This document shows, in pieces, positions 7,902-17,950 of a DNA stretch of 64,000 bases. The notes beneath the pieces were generated by a model. The model ran no database searches and was not told the origin of the DNA. It saw only the letters and a program-made list of their open reading frames with translations. Each line of letters begins with the position of its first letter. Position 1 is the stretch's first letter. The DNA is from Rhizobium brockwellii (GTDB lineage: Bacteria > Pseudomonadota > Alphaproteobacteria > Rhizobiales > Rhizobiaceae), in NCBI RefSeq assembly GCF_000769405.2, contig NZ_CP053442.1, positions 197,951-261,950 of the forward strand, read 5' to 3'. Position numbers and translations under genes: made by a program.

Positions 7902-8908
7902 CACGCGGCCTCCTGCATTCTCTGGACGACGAAACAGGCGGCGCGGTGATTGCTGCTGCCGCTCAACGCTTCGAGCTGCGGCACCTTCTCGTGGCAGATG
8001 GTTTCGGCAAGCGGACAACGCGGCGCAAATGGGCAACCCTTCGGCCGGCGGCCAGGCTCCGGCGGCGTGCCGCCGATCGAGCTCAGCCGGCTTGCCGGCG
8101 GGTCCGAAAGCTTCGGGATCGATGACAGCAGACCGCGCGTATAGGGATGGCTCGGCCGGGCATAAAGCTCGTCGACCGGCGCATCTTCGACCACAGTGCC
8201 GGCATAAAGCACGGCGACGCGATCGACGAGGCCGGCGATCAGCGCCAGATCATGGGTGATCCAGACAACCGACATGCCGAGCTTGGTCCTGAGATCCTTA
8301 ACCAGATCGACGATCTGGGCCTGGATGGTGACGTCGAGCGCCGTTGTCGGCTCATCGGCAATCAAAAGCTTCGGATTGCAGGCAAGGCCGATCGCGATCA
8401 TCACACGCTGGCGCATGCCGCCGGAAAGTTCATGCGGATAGGCCTGCAGCCGTTCTTCCGGACCGGGAATGCCGACAAGCCGCAGGAGCTCGACGGCGCG
8501 TGCGCGGGCCGCCGCCTTTTTCATTCCGCGGTGATAGATCAGCGGCTCGCAGATCTGGTCGCCGACGCGCATCACCGGATTGAGCGAAGTCATCGGATCC
8601 TGGAAGACGAAGCCGATATCGCCGCCGCGCACCTTGCGCAGCTCTCTATTCGACATCGTCTGCAGGTCGCGGCCGTCGAATGTGGCCGATCCCTTGGTTA
8701 CTTTGATCTTGTTCGGCAGCAGCCGCATCAGGCTCAGCATGGTCAGGCTCTTGCCGCAGCCGGACTCACCGACGACGCCAAGGGTCTCGCCACTGTCGAC
8801 ATGGAGATCGATGCCGTCGACGACGATGGCGGGGCCGTTGCGGCCATCGATTTCGACTGTGAGGCCCCTGACATCGAGCAGGCGGTTGGTGTTTTTCGTG
8901 TCCATCAT
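7901..8908 (-). CDS. ABC transporter ATPase, Opp/Dpp family (DppD-like)
   Basis: The 335-residue ATPase shows Walker A GESGCGKS, signature ELSGGMRQRVMIA, Walker B LLIADEPTTALDVT and the C-terminal GCPFAPRCPLAE stretch of the peptide-transporter family. Two adjacent ATG codons (8908 and 8905) overlap the upstream permease stop by 4 or 1 bases. It is the third-last transport gene of the minus operon. Transporters of this type import peptides but also many oligosaccharides and glycoconjugates in rhizobia. Confidence 0.92.
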   Translation of the reverse strand: MMDTKNTNRLLDVRGLTVEIDGRNGPAIVVDGIDLHVDSGETLGVVGESGCGKSLTMLSLMRLLPNKIKVTKGSATFDGRDLQTMSNRELRKVRGGDIGFVFQDPMTSLNPVMRVGDQICEPLIYHRGMKKAAARARAVELLRLVGIPGPEERLQAYPHELSGGMRQRVMIAIGLACNPKLLIADEPTTALDVTIQAQIVDLVKDLRTKLGMSVVWITHDLALIAGLVDRVAVLYAGTVVEDAPVDELYARPSHPYTRGLLSSIPKLSDPPASRLSSIGGTPPEPGRRPKGCPFAPRCPLAETICHEKVPQLEALSGSSNHRAACFVVQRMQEAA

Positions 8909-9861
8909 TTGCTGCCCCGCGGATTGAGCGCGTCGTTGAGGCCGTCACCGAGGAAACTGAAGGCAACCGAGGCAAGGCCGAGCACGGCCGCCGGAGCGGC
9001 GAGAAGGTGGGGATAATGCTGCCAGACACGCAGGCCGTCCGAGATCATGTTGCCCCAGCTCGGCGTCGGCGGATTGACCCCGACGCCAAGGAAGCTGAAA
9101 GCACTTTCCAGCACCATCGCCGTGCCGAGGCCGGCGCTGACCGAGACGATCAAAGGCCCCAGCGCATTCGGAATGACATAGCGCTTGATGATGATCCAGT
9201 TCGACAGGCCGAGCGCCTGGGCCGCGGTGATATAGGGCCGGCTGCGGATCGACAGTACCTGGGCGCGGACGAGACGGGCGTAAGGCGGCCAGGAGATCAG
9301 CGCCATCGATCCGAAGACGAGAATGAAATCCACCCACATGGTTTCGCGGTAGAATGGATTGAGGGTCTCGAGATAACGCGCCTCCATCCATTTGCTGATT
9401 GGCGATTTCAGTGAGGCGTTAATGACGACAACGAGCAGCAGGTTGGGAACCGACATTGTCACGTCGGTCAGCCACATGATGGCGCGATCGAACGGATTGC
9501 CGAAGAAACCAGCGACGGCCCCGAGCACGAGGCCGATCAGCACCGCGAAGACGGTGACGATGATGGCGACGAGGAAAGCGGTGCGTGTGCCGAAGACCAC
9601 GCGGCTGAAGACGTCGCGGCCGAGATCGTCGGTTCCGAAGAGGTGGCTCATCGACGGCAGGACGTTGCGGGCGTTAAGGTCCTGGCTCAAATAATCATAA
9701 GGCGTGAGATAAGGCCCGAAGATCGCCGTGAAGGCGAGGATCAGGACGATGACGAGGCCGAAGATGGCGAGCCTGTTGCGCTTCAGCCGATACCAGGCAT
9801 CGCGCCACAGGCTGACCGGCTCTTCGACGGTTTCGATGGTGGAAAGAGGGATGGCGGACAT
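8905..9861 (-). CDS. ABC transporter permease, DppC-like
   Basis: The 318-residue inner-membrane protein has an N-terminal OppC/DppC segment (WRDAWYRLKRNRLAIFGLVI), a periplasmic loop (TPYDYLSQDLNARNVLPSMS), and the BPD permease domain with its EAA loop (AAQALGLSNWIIIKRYVIPN). It forms the translocation pore with the permease encoded just upstream, 2 bases away. An unusually long loop near residues 160-180 (KSPISKWMEARYLETLNPFY) distinguishes it from textbook DppC. Confidence 0.9.
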   Translation of the reverse strand: MSAIPLSTIETVEEPVSLWRDAWYRLKRNRLAIFGLVIVLILAFTAIFGPYLTPYDYLSQDLNARNVLPSMSHLFGTDDLGRDVFSRVVFGTRTAFLVAIIVTVFAVLIGLVLGAVAGFFGNPFDRAIMWLTDVTMSVPNLLLVVVINASLKSPISKWMEARYLETLNPFYRETMWVDFILVFGSMALISWPPYARLVRAQVLSIRSRPYITAAQALGLSNWIIIKRYVIPNALGPLIVSVSAGLGTAMVLESAFSFLGVGVNPPTPSWGNMISDGLRVWQHYPHLLAAPAAVLGLASVAFSFLGDGLNDALNPRGSK

Positions 9862-9863
9862 GG

Positions 9864-10826
9864 TCAGCGGCTCCTTCTTGAATCATTGGCGCGCGGATCG
9901 AGCAGCGGATAGAGCACATCCACCAAAAGGTTCGACACCATCACCAGAAATGATCCGATCAGCGTGATCGCCAGAATGACCGGATAATCGGAATTGATCA
10001 GCGCCTGCACCGTCAACCGGCCGAGGCCCGGCAGGCCGAAAACGAGTTCGACGAAGATCGCGCCATTGACGATGGTGATCATGATCAGGCCGAGCTGCGT
10101 GACGACGGGCGTCAGCACCGGCCGCAAGATATGGCGCAACGCCACGATGATCTCGGGTACGCCCTTGGCGCGGGCGGTCCGGACGAAATCCTCCGACAGG
10201 ACCTCGATGACGGCGGCACGCGTCTGGCGCACGATCAGCGCGATCGGCTGGAAGGAAAGGACGAGCAGCGGCAGCAGGATACGGACATCGAAGATGCCGC
10301 CCCAGCCATAGGGCACGCTCGCCCCCGGCAGCAGCACGATGAGGCCGACCATTAGCATCGGGCCGGCGACATAGGCCGGGATCGCCCAAAGGAAGAGTGC
10401 GGAGCCCAGAATGGCATAGTCGATGCGCGAATTCTGGTTGAGCGCGGCGATCATGCCGAGCGGGATCGCAACGACGGCGGTCAGGATGATGGAACAGAGG
10501 GCAAGCTGGAAGGAGACGGGTGCGGCGGCCGAGACCATCGCCCAGACGGAGCGACCCGAGGTCAGCGAATTGCCGAACTGGCCATGCAGCAGATTCCAGA
10601 TGTAAAGGCCGAACTGGACGATGAAGGGTTTGTTGAGGCCGGCACTTTCACGAATGGCTTCGATGCGCTGCGGATTATAGGCGACGTCGCCCGGCGCGCG
10701 CAGGAAGATCAGCTTGATCGGATCGCCGGCGCCATAGAAGGCCAGCGCGTAAACGGCCAGCATCACCACCAGAACGGACGGAATCCAGATGGCAAATCGG
10801 GTTAGCACGTAGCGCAGCAAGGCCAC
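9864..10826 (-). CDS. ABC transporter permease, DppB-like
   Basis: The 320-residue protein begins with a transmembrane helix (ALLRYVLTRFAIWIPSVLVV) and has the DppB hallmark loops. The EAA motif reads RTARAKGVPEIIVALRHILR, and GAIFVELVFGLPGLGRL lies near the C-terminus. It is the first permease after the binding protein and probably dimerises with the DppC-like subunit. The gene is 123 bases downstream of the binding-protein gene, with a strong hairpin between them. Confidence 0.9.
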   Translation of the reverse strand: MALLRYVLTRFAIWIPSVLVVMLAVYALAFYGAGDPIKLIFLRAPGDVAYNPQRIEAIRESAGLNKPFIVQFGLYIWNLLHGQFGNSLTSGRSVWAMVSAAAPVSFQLALCSIILTAVVAIPLGMIAALNQNSRIDYAILGSALFLWAIPAYVAGPMLMVGLIVLLPGASVPYGWGGIFDVRILLPLLVLSFQPIALIVRQTRAAVIEVLSEDFVRTARAKGVPEIIVALRHILRPVLTPVVTQLGLIMITIVNGAIFVELVFGLPGLGRLTVQALINSDYPVILAITLIGSFLVMVSNLLVDVLYPLLDPRANDSRRSR

Positions 10827-10891
10827 CTCCCACCTGTTGTTCGATGCGTTCCCGCTTTTGGCTGCGATCGCATCTCTTCTTCTTGATACGT

Positions 10892-10917
10892 GCGCGAAGG
10901 CCTTGCGGCCTTCGCGC
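10892..10917 (-). terminator. hairpin between binding-protein and permease genes
   Basis: A perfect 11-bp stem (GCGCGAAGGCC / GGCCTTCGCGC) with a TTGC loop, just after the binding-protein stop. There is no U-run. Such structures commonly protect binding-protein mRNA from 3' decay or attenuate read-through, giving excess binding protein. Confidence 0.6.
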
Positions 10918-10949
10918 GGTTTATCGCCGACAGGGACGGCTTCCGCCGA

Positions 10950-12584
10950 TCAACCGATGGAAATGTTCCACGGTTCGACGACCTGCCAGTCAAGGTTCTT
11001 TTCCAGGCCCTTGACCTCCTTGGTGGCCCAGCGCGACATCGCCTGAGAATACCATGGAATGAAGGCCCAATCCTCGCGGAACGCCTTCTGGGCCTCCTGG
11101 GCGAGAGCGATACGCTGCGGATCATCTGCAGCCTTGGTCGTCGCCTCGGCTAGGGCACTGTCGACCTTGTCGTTCTTGTAGCCGCCGAGCTTGTTCTGCG
11201 CGTTCGACGAGGTCGAGGCGATGCTGCCTGCCAGATAGGAGACGGCATCCGGCACGCGGGTGCCGACGTCGTCGCGGAAGATCTGGACCGAGTTCTGATC
11301 CGGACCCGCATAGGAGTCCTGCTGCGGCTTCATGTCGACGGCAGTGATGCCGAGATTCTGGCGCCACTGCTCGGCAATGAACTGGGCGGCAGCCTGAATG
11401 GCTGGCCCCGAGATGCCGACGAAGAGGATCTTCGGCAGGCGCTCTGGACCGCCGTAGGTCGATTCCGCAAGCAGCTTCTTGGCCGCCGCCGGATCATAGG
11501 GATAAGGCTCGAAACCGGAATTCTCCGCACCCGGAACCGAGTTGAGGATCTGGTCGGCTTTCTTGTGCGGCCCGTCGGGATAGGACGCCTTGAACAGGCC
11601 GTCGCGATCGACGGCCATGATCAGCGCCTGGCGGACCTTCGGATCGTCCATCGGCGCGCGGGAGATGTTGAACCAGAAATGCTGGCTGGTCGGGATCAGC
11701 GGGCCGGCCGAGAATTCTGGGCCGAGATCCTGGATGATGGTCGAGGTGACGAGTTCGGTATGGGCGTTGAACTCGCCCGATTTGATCAGCGACGTCGCCG
11801 TGACGTTGTCCTCGATCGAGGTGATATCAATACGGGCAAGCTTCGGCTTCGGTCCGAAGAAGTTCTCATTCGGCTCGAAAGAGAGTTTGCCGGCGTCGAT
11901 ATCGATGCTCGTCAGCTTGAATGGGCCGGAAAAGACCGGCTTGCTGTCGGGCTTATACCAATCGATGATCTCCTCGCCGTCGCTGCCGCGCGACTGCGAT
12001 GCTTTGGTGATCGGCGCAATGTGGTTTGCCAGGCGCATGAAGAAGATCGGGTCTGCGGCACCAAGCGTCACCACGACCGTTCCCTCGTCGGGTGTCGCGA
12101 CACCAGTCAACTCCGTGCCGGAGCCGGCGGCGATTTCGGCGTAACCCTTGACCCTGCTGAGCACCTGGTCGGCGCGCTGGTTCTTGGTGTTGGGCATCGA
12201 GGAGACTTCCCACGATCCCTTGACATCCGCCGAGGTGATCTTGCTGCCGTCGGAAAAGACGGCCTTCGGGTCTAGCTTGAAGGTCCAAACGGTATTGTCG
12301 GCCGATTCCCAGCTGGTGAAGACGTAGGGCTTGATATTGCCTTCGCTGTCGAAATACATCGGCGATGCCCACCAGATCGAATTCCAGCGGAACGTCCTGC
12401 CGCCGCCGCGCAGCGGCGACCAGTCCTGGTCGAAGGCCGGATTTGCGACCTTCAGGACCTGGCCTTCCTCGGCCATAACGATGCGGGCATTCATCCCGAA
12501 TACGGTGAGGCCGACGCCGGCTGCAAGGCCGAGCTTCAGCGCGTTACGACGTGATATATTCGTTTTATCCGATTGATCAGACAT
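10950..12584 (-). CDS. ABC transporter substrate-binding protein, family 5, Tat-type signal
   Basis: The 544-residue periplasmic protein starts with a twin-arginine signal (SRRNALKLGLAAGVGL), followed by a family-5 (DppA/OppA-like) binding fold: VWTFKLDPKAVFSDGSKITS (about 117-136), DDPKVRQALIMAVDRDGLFK, and a C-terminal FREDWAFIPWYSQAM. The ATG at 12584 follows GGGAGGAATGCC. It is the first gene of the minus operon and divergent from the lyase gene. The ligand is unknown; an acid-sugar-containing compound is inferred from the neighbouring enzymes. Confidence 0.9.
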   Translation of the reverse strand: MSDQSDKTNISRRNALKLGLAAGVGLTVFGMNARIVMAEEGQVLKVANPAFDQDWSPLRGGGRTFRWNSIWWASPMYFDSEGNIKPYVFTSWESADNTVWTFKLDPKAVFSDGSKITSADVKGSWEVSSMPNTKNQRADQVLSRVKGYAEIAAGSGTELTGVATPDEGTVVVTLGAADPIFFMRLANHIAPITKASQSRGSDGEEIIDWYKPDSKPVFSGPFKLTSIDIDAGKLSFEPNENFFGPKPKLARIDITSIEDNVTATSLIKSGEFNAHTELVTSTIIQDLGPEFSAGPLIPTSQHFWFNISRAPMDDPKVRQALIMAVDRDGLFKASYPDGPHKKADQILNSVPGAENSGFEPYPYDPAAAKKLLAESTYGGPERLPKILFVGISGPAIQAAAQFIAEQWRQNLGITAVDMKPQQDSYAGPDQNSVQIFRDDVGTRVPDAVSYLAGSIASTSSNAQNKLGGYKNDKVDSALAEATTKAADDPQRIALAQEAQKAFREDWAFIPWYSQAMSRWATKEVKGLEKNLDWQVVEPWNISIG

Positions 12585-12912
12585 GGCATTCCTCCCAGAG
12601 TGAATTCGGCAGCGCTCTCCCTGCACCTGCCAGGCGCAGCACAATCCGTTCCGTATCGTTCTCTCGTTATTGTAAATATGTCAACAAAAAATCGCATTTT
12701 CAGTTCGAACAAAATTTTCTCCTGAAAATATATGAGTTATAACAGATAGATAACTTTCTGCAGCGGCGTCACGGCATTTTGTCTTCTTGACAAAAGCGCG
12801 GCAATATAAAAGTTCTTTGCACTCCATCACGACAGACCGATGACAATTGCAATGCGCAGCCCCCCGGTTCGAACACGGATCGGCAAGACAGGACGCGCCG
12901 AGGAGGGCGGAA
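12585..12912. promoter_or_regulatory. divergent promoter region of the acid-sugar locus
   Basis: A 328-base intergenic region between two divergent operons. It is markedly AT-rich around 12660-12760. An imperfect inverted repeat, TTGTAAATA/TGTCAACAA (12670-12687), matches the TTGT...ACAA style of FCD-type GntR operators. On the minus strand it overlaps a TTGACA hexamer. This is the best candidate operator for the GntR regulator of the locus. The assignment is inference. Confidence 0.4.
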
Positions 12913-13818
12913 ATGAGCCAGCACAGGATTACCGGCGTTTTCAGCGCCTCCGCAACGCCGCTGACGGCAGACAACAGGCCGGATTTCGCCCTTTTCACCG
13001 ACCATTGCCGGCAGTTGCTGGCCGAGGGGTGCCATGGCGTGGCGCTGCTCGGCACAACGGGCGAGGCCAATTCCTTCTCTGGCGCCGAGCGCCGCGCCAT
13101 TCTGGAAGCGGCACTGAAGGCCGGCATTCCTGCCGACAAACTGCTGCCGGGCACCGGCGTCGTCGCCATTCCCGAGACCGTGGAACTGACCCGGCACGCG
13201 CTGTCGCTTGGCGTCACCAAGGTGGTCATGCTGCCGCCCTTCTACTACAAGGGCGTCTCCGACGACGGTCTCTTCGCCGCCTATTCGCAGGTTCTGGAAA
13301 AGGTCGCCGACACCCGCCTGCAGGTCATCCTCTATCATATTCCACAGGTCTCGGGCGTTCCGCTATCCATTCCGCTGATCGGACGGCTGATTGCAGCCTT
13401 CCCGGAAACGGTCGTCGGCATCAAGGAATCTGCCGGCGATTTCAACAATATGCAGGCGATTATCGCCGCGTATCCGGGTTTTTCTGTGCTGGCGGGCGCC
13501 GACCCGCTGCTGCTGCCGCTGCTGAAGGCGGGCGGCGCAGGCTGCATAACCGCAACCTCCAATCTCGTGGCGAATTCGCTGCGCACCGTCTACGACCATG
13601 TCCATGACGAGGCGCACGCCGCCGATGTCGAGGCGGCGCAGGCCCGCATCAACGCCTATCGCACGCTTTCCAACTCTTACGTCCAGATCCCGACCATCAA
13701 GGCGATGGTGGGGCTGAAGACCGGCAATCCCGCCTGGAAGCGCACGCGCGCGCCGCTGATGCCGCTCGGCGATGCCGACTATGCCGCACTCGCCGAAAGC
13801 TATGCCAAGCTGCCTTGA
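12913..13818 (+). CDS. DapA/NanA-family lyase (dihydrodipicolinate synthase-like)
   Basis: The 301-residue TIM-barrel class I aldolase has Schiff-base Lys171 (VVGIKESAGD), partner Tyr141 (VILYHIP) and the carboxylate-binding GTTGE motif (47-51). The family cleaves or condenses pyruvate with aldehydes; catabolic members split 2-keto-3-deoxy sugar acids or sialic acids. Its position beside a sialidase-like gene and acid-sugar enzymes argues for a catabolic lyase rather than lysine biosynthesis. The ATG at 12913 follows AGGAGGGCGGAA. Confidence 0.9.
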   Translation: MSQHRITGVFSASATPLTADNRPDFALFTDHCRQLLAEGCHGVALLGTTGEANSFSGAERRAILEAALKAGIPADKLLPGTGVVAIPETVELTRHALSLGVTKVVMLPPFYYKGVSDDGLFAAYSQVLEKVADTRLQVILYHIPQVSGVPLSIPLIGRLIAAFPETVVGIKESAGDFNNMQAIIAAYPGFSVLAGADPLLLPLLKAGGAGCITATSNLVANSLRTVYDHVHDEAHAADVEAAQARINAYRTLSNSYVQIPTIKAMVGLKTGNPAWKRTRAPLMPLGDADYAALAESYAKLP

Positions 13819-13829
13819 GGAGATCCGTC

Positions 13830-15017
13830 ATGAGTTTTACCGGCCTGCCTCCGGAAGCCGTTCCGGCCCTGATGACCGGGGCCATCGCCCCTCACCCCAT
13901 CGTCGAGGGTCGCGCGGATGCCTATCTACCCTCCCCCTGCATCCAGAACCATGCCGCAAATCTCACCTTTCTGCCCGACGGCACGCTGACCTGCGTCTGG
14001 TTCGGCGGCACGATGGAGGGCATGGGTGACATCTCGATTTACATGTCGCGGCTGGCGCCGGGCGCCGAGCGATGGTCCGTGCCGGAAAAAATGAGCGACG
14101 ACCCGGAGAAATCCGAACAGAACCCGTTGATTTTCAATGCTCCGGACGGAAAAATATGGCTGCTCTATACCTCGCAGACTTCTGGAAATCAGGACGGCTC
14201 TGTTGTCAAATTCCGGGTTTCAGGCGATGGCGGCCAGACCTTCGGCCCGGTTCGTATCCTCTGTGACAGTCCCGGCACCTTCGTTCGCCAGCAGATCGTC
14301 GTCAACGGCAGGGGCGACTGGCTGCTTCCGATCTTCCGCTGCGTCGGCCTGAACGGCCAGCGCTGGAGCGGCGATGCCGATACGGCAGCCGTGCTGATGT
14401 CGCGTGATGGCGGCGCGAGCTGGCAAATGCACGATATTCCAGACAGTATCGGCGCGGTGCACATGAACATCCTGCCGCTTGGCGGCGACGAGATGATCGC
14501 CTTTTACCGCAACCGTTTCGCCGAAAACATCCTGTCCAGCCGATCATCCGATGGCGGCGAGACATGGAGTGCACCCGAGTCCGCCGAACTGCCGAACAAC
14601 AACTCCTCGATCCAGGCCACAATCCTGAATGATAGAGCAATCGCAATGGTTTACAACCATTCGAATGCCAGCATGTCGGATGCACGGCGTCAGTCTCTCT
14701 ATGACGAAATCGAGGGTGGCGAGGGTGGAGAGACCGCCGTCGTTGCCGACAGCAGCACACGCAAGGCCGTCTGGGGTGCTCCGCGTGCGCCGCTGAGCCT
14801 GGCGATATCAAGGGATGGCGGCAAGAGCTTTCCGCATCGCATCGATCTCGATACCGGCGACGGCTTCTGCCTCAGCAACAATTCGAAGGAGTCGCTGAAC
14901 CGCGAATTCTCCTATCCCTCGATCGTCCAGGGCGACGACGGCACGCTCCATATCGCCTACACCTACTACCGGCGCGCCATCAAATATATCAGCCTCGTCC
15001 CGCAATCCCTGCCATGA
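13830..15017 (+). CDS. sialidase-like BNR/Asp-box protein, apparently cytoplasmic
   Basis: The 395-residue beta-propeller-type protein carries Asp-box motifs SGDGGQTFG, SRDGGASWQ, SSDGGETWS and SRDGGKSFP spaced along the chain. An N-terminal NHAANLTFLPDGTLTCVWFG and a C-terminal EFSYPSIVQGDDGTLHIAYT match the exo-alpha-sialidase (BNR_2) family. No signal peptide is visible, so it would act inside the cell. The ATG at 13830 has GAGGAG upstream and follows the lyase stop by 11 bases. Many members of this family are not true sialidases; a hydrolase or lyase acting on an imported glycoside is likely. Confidence 0.85.
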   Translation: MSFTGLPPEAVPALMTGAIAPHPIVEGRADAYLPSPCIQNHAANLTFLPDGTLTCVWFGGTMEGMGDISIYMSRLAPGAERWSVPEKMSDDPEKSEQNPLIFNAPDGKIWLLYTSQTSGNQDGSVVKFRVSGDGGQTFGPVRILCDSPGTFVRQQIVVNGRGDWLLPIFRCVGLNGQRWSGDADTAAVLMSRDGGASWQMHDIPDSIGAVHMNILPLGGDEMIAFYRNRFAENILSSRSSDGGETWSAPESAELPNNNSSIQATILNDRAIAMVYNHSNASMSDARRQSLYDEIEGGEGGETAVVADSSTRKAVWGAPRAPLSLAISRDGGKSFPHRIDLDTGDGFCLSNNSKESLNREFSYPSIVQGDDGTLHIAYTYYRRAIKYISLVPQSLP

Positions 15018-15375
15018 GCAAAGCGGCAGCCGGAAAATTGTAAACCTGCATTCGATCGCACGCGAAAGGATGCAGGATGGCGACGGCTGCGGGTTTACTG
15101 ATGGGGAAATTGACAACAGGCCCGGATTATTCACTGCCGTCGCAAAGATGATCGGCCAGAGGTGTCTGAAATGCCGTTTTCACCACGGCAGATTTCATAA
15201 CACACTAATATATATATCGATATTGGAACGGCAATGCCCCTTTGAAGCGCCTCCGAGCGCACGTCAGATGATAAAAACTTCTGCTCTGGGGAATGCTGGC
15301 TTGACATTGATCTTACAACTTTACATTAAAGAGGGCGAGGATATTGCCGCAAGATCTTGCAGGGAGGACTGGTTC
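15018..15375. promoter_or_regulatory. leader of the alcohol dehydrogenase-pdxA2 unit
   Basis: A 358-base gap with an AT-rich centre. A sigma70-like promoter, TTGACA (15301-15306), 17 bases, CATTAA (15324-15329), faces the dehydrogenase. A perfect 12-bp palindrome GCAAGATCTTGC (15349-15360) sits between this promoter and the ribosome-binding site GGGAGGA. The palindrome is well placed for a repressor. No gene is visible here. Confidence 0.5.
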
Positions 15376-16509
15376 ATGGCCAGCTTGGATTCGCCGATCA
15401 CGATAGTTCGGCCGCATCTGATCGAATTCGGCGTCGGCACGGCGGGAAAGCTCGGCAAATGGGCGGCCGAAAAGGGCTATCGGCGCACGCTCGTCATCTC
15501 CGATGCCTTCAACGCTTCGCGCATCGACGTGCTGGAGCTGAAGGGCGAGGTTAAGGTCTTTGCCGAAGTGACGCCCGAACCGGATACAGCCAATCTCGAA
15601 AAAGTCCTGGCGGCGGCAAACGCCGCCAATGCCGAGCTGATTGTCGGCTTCGGCGGCGGCAGCGCCATGGATCTGGCAAAACTTGCCGCCGTGCTTGCCG
15701 GCTCCACCCAGACGCTGCACGAAGTCGTCGGTCCGAACAAGGTGCATGGGCCGCGCAAGGCGGCGCTCGCCCAGGTGCCGACAACCTCGGGCACCGGCAG
15801 CGAGGCCGGCATCCGTGCGCTTGTCACCGATCCGGCGACGATGGCAAAGCTTGCGGTGGAAAGCCTGCATATGCTGGCCGATATCGCCGTCATCGATCCT
15901 GCTTTGACCTTCAGCGTCCCGGCTCGCACGACGGCCGCCACCGGCGTCGATGCCATGGCCCATTGCGTCGAGGCCTTCACCAACCGCAAGGCCCATCCGA
16001 TGGTCGACATCTATGCGATCGAGGGAACGCGGCTCGTCGGCAAATATCTCGCCCGCGCCGTCAAGGACGGCAATGACGCCGAGGCGCGCGCCGGCCTCTC
16101 GCTCGCCTCGCTTTACGGCGGCTTCTGCCTCGGCCCGGTCAACACCGCCGGCGGCCATGCGCTCGCCTATCCCCTCGGCACGCGCTGGCATGTCGCCCAT
16201 GGCGCGGCAAATGCGTTGATTTTTCCGCATGTCCTCGCCTTCAATACACCGTCCGCGCCTGAGAAAACCAAGGCGGTGATGGAAGCGCTTAGGTGTGAAA
16301 CCTCCGGCAACGTCACCTCCGTCTTCGATGCGGCTTACGCTTTCTGCGCCGAACTCGGCATCGAGATGAAACTTTCCGGTCTCGGCGTGCCGGAAAGCGA
16401 TCTCGACGCCATGGCCGAAGACGCCTTTGCCATTCGCCGTCTGCTCGATAACAATCCGCGCGATCTCACGCGCGCCGACATTCGCTCGATTTATGCGGCC
16501 GCTTTTTAA
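15376..16509 (+). CDS. iron-containing alcohol dehydrogenase / maleylacetate-reductase-like
   Basis: The 377-residue protein has the group III metal-dependent alcohol dehydrogenase fold. An N-terminal NAD(P) domain carries GFGGGSAMDLAKLAA (about 93-107) and PTTSGTGSEA. The metal-binding helical domain shows DAMAHCVEAFTNRKAHPMVD, GGHALAYPLG and WHVAHGAANA. Family members interconvert aldehydes or keto acids and alcohols. Here it may oxidise or reduce the aldehyde released by the lyase before phosphorylation. The ATG at 15376 follows GGGAGGACTGGTTC. Confidence 0.88.
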   Translation: MASLDSPITIVRPHLIEFGVGTAGKLGKWAAEKGYRRTLVISDAFNASRIDVLELKGEVKVFAEVTPEPDTANLEKVLAAANAANAELIVGFGGGSAMDLAKLAAVLAGSTQTLHEVVGPNKVHGPRKAALAQVPTTSGTGSEAGIRALVTDPATMAKLAVESLHMLADIAVIDPALTFSVPARTTAATGVDAMAHCVEAFTNRKAHPMVDIYAIEGTRLVGKYLARAVKDGNDAEARAGLSLASLYGGFCLGPVNTAGGHALAYPLGTRWHVAHGAANALIFPHVLAFNTPSAPEKTKAVMEALRCETSGNVTSVFDAAYAFCAELGIEMKLSGLGVPESDLDAMAEDAFAIRRLLDNNPRDLTRADIRSIYAAAF

Positions 16510-16539
16510 GCCACAAAGTTTTCAGAAGGAATTCGATCG

Positions 16540-17526
<987 letters not shown>

Positions 17527-17666
17527 TCGGAGCTTCCAGAAGGGCCGACTGGCGCCGATCGCCGACACAACGATTTCGAACTTCTTTAAAACACCTGATA
17601 GCAGAACCGGACTCTGTCGTTCAGGAAGGTCCCGCCGTTGACGCGTCGGCATTCCTCGCTTACATA

Positions 17667-17681
17667 GCTAGACAGTCTAGC
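17667..17681. promoter_or_regulatory. operator palindrome upstream of phd-vapC
   Basis: GCTAGA-CAG-TCTAGC, a perfect 6-bp inverted repeat, ends one base before the AGGAG ribosome-binding site of the antitoxin gene. Autoregulation by the Phd-VapC complex is the expected use. Confidence 0.55.
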
Positions 17682-17695
17682 CAGGAGCAGAATCG

Positions 17696-17950
17696 ATGGA
17701 ATGGCAACTGCAGGACGCCAAGAACCAATTTTCGAAGGTCGTGCAGAAGGCCCGACAAGAAGGGCCGCAGGTGGTTACCGTGCGTGGCGAACGCGCGGCC
17801 GTCGTTCTGTCCGCCCGCGACTACGACGCCCTGCGCGCCGGCAGGCCGACGCTCGTCGACGACCTGCTCGATGGCCCCGCCTGGGACGATGAGTTCGCCG
17901 ATGCGGTCGAAGCACGCAACAAGACCCCAAGCCGCGACGTTGCCTTCTGA
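17696..17950 (+). CDS. Phd/YefM-family antitoxin
   Basis: The 84-residue protein shows the Phd/YefM N-terminal DNA-binding fold (WQLQDAKNQFSKVVQKARQE, then GPQVVTVRGERAAVVLSARD) and an acidic C-terminal tail (DDLLDGPAWDDEFADAVEAR) that would wrap the toxin. AGGAG lies 8 bases before the ATG. The stop overlaps the toxin start (TGATG), so synthesis is coupled. Confidence 0.93.
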   Translation: MEWQLQDAKNQFSKVVQKARQEGPQVVTVRGERAAVVLSARDYDALRAGRPTLVDDLLDGPAWDDEFADAVEARNKTPSRDVAF

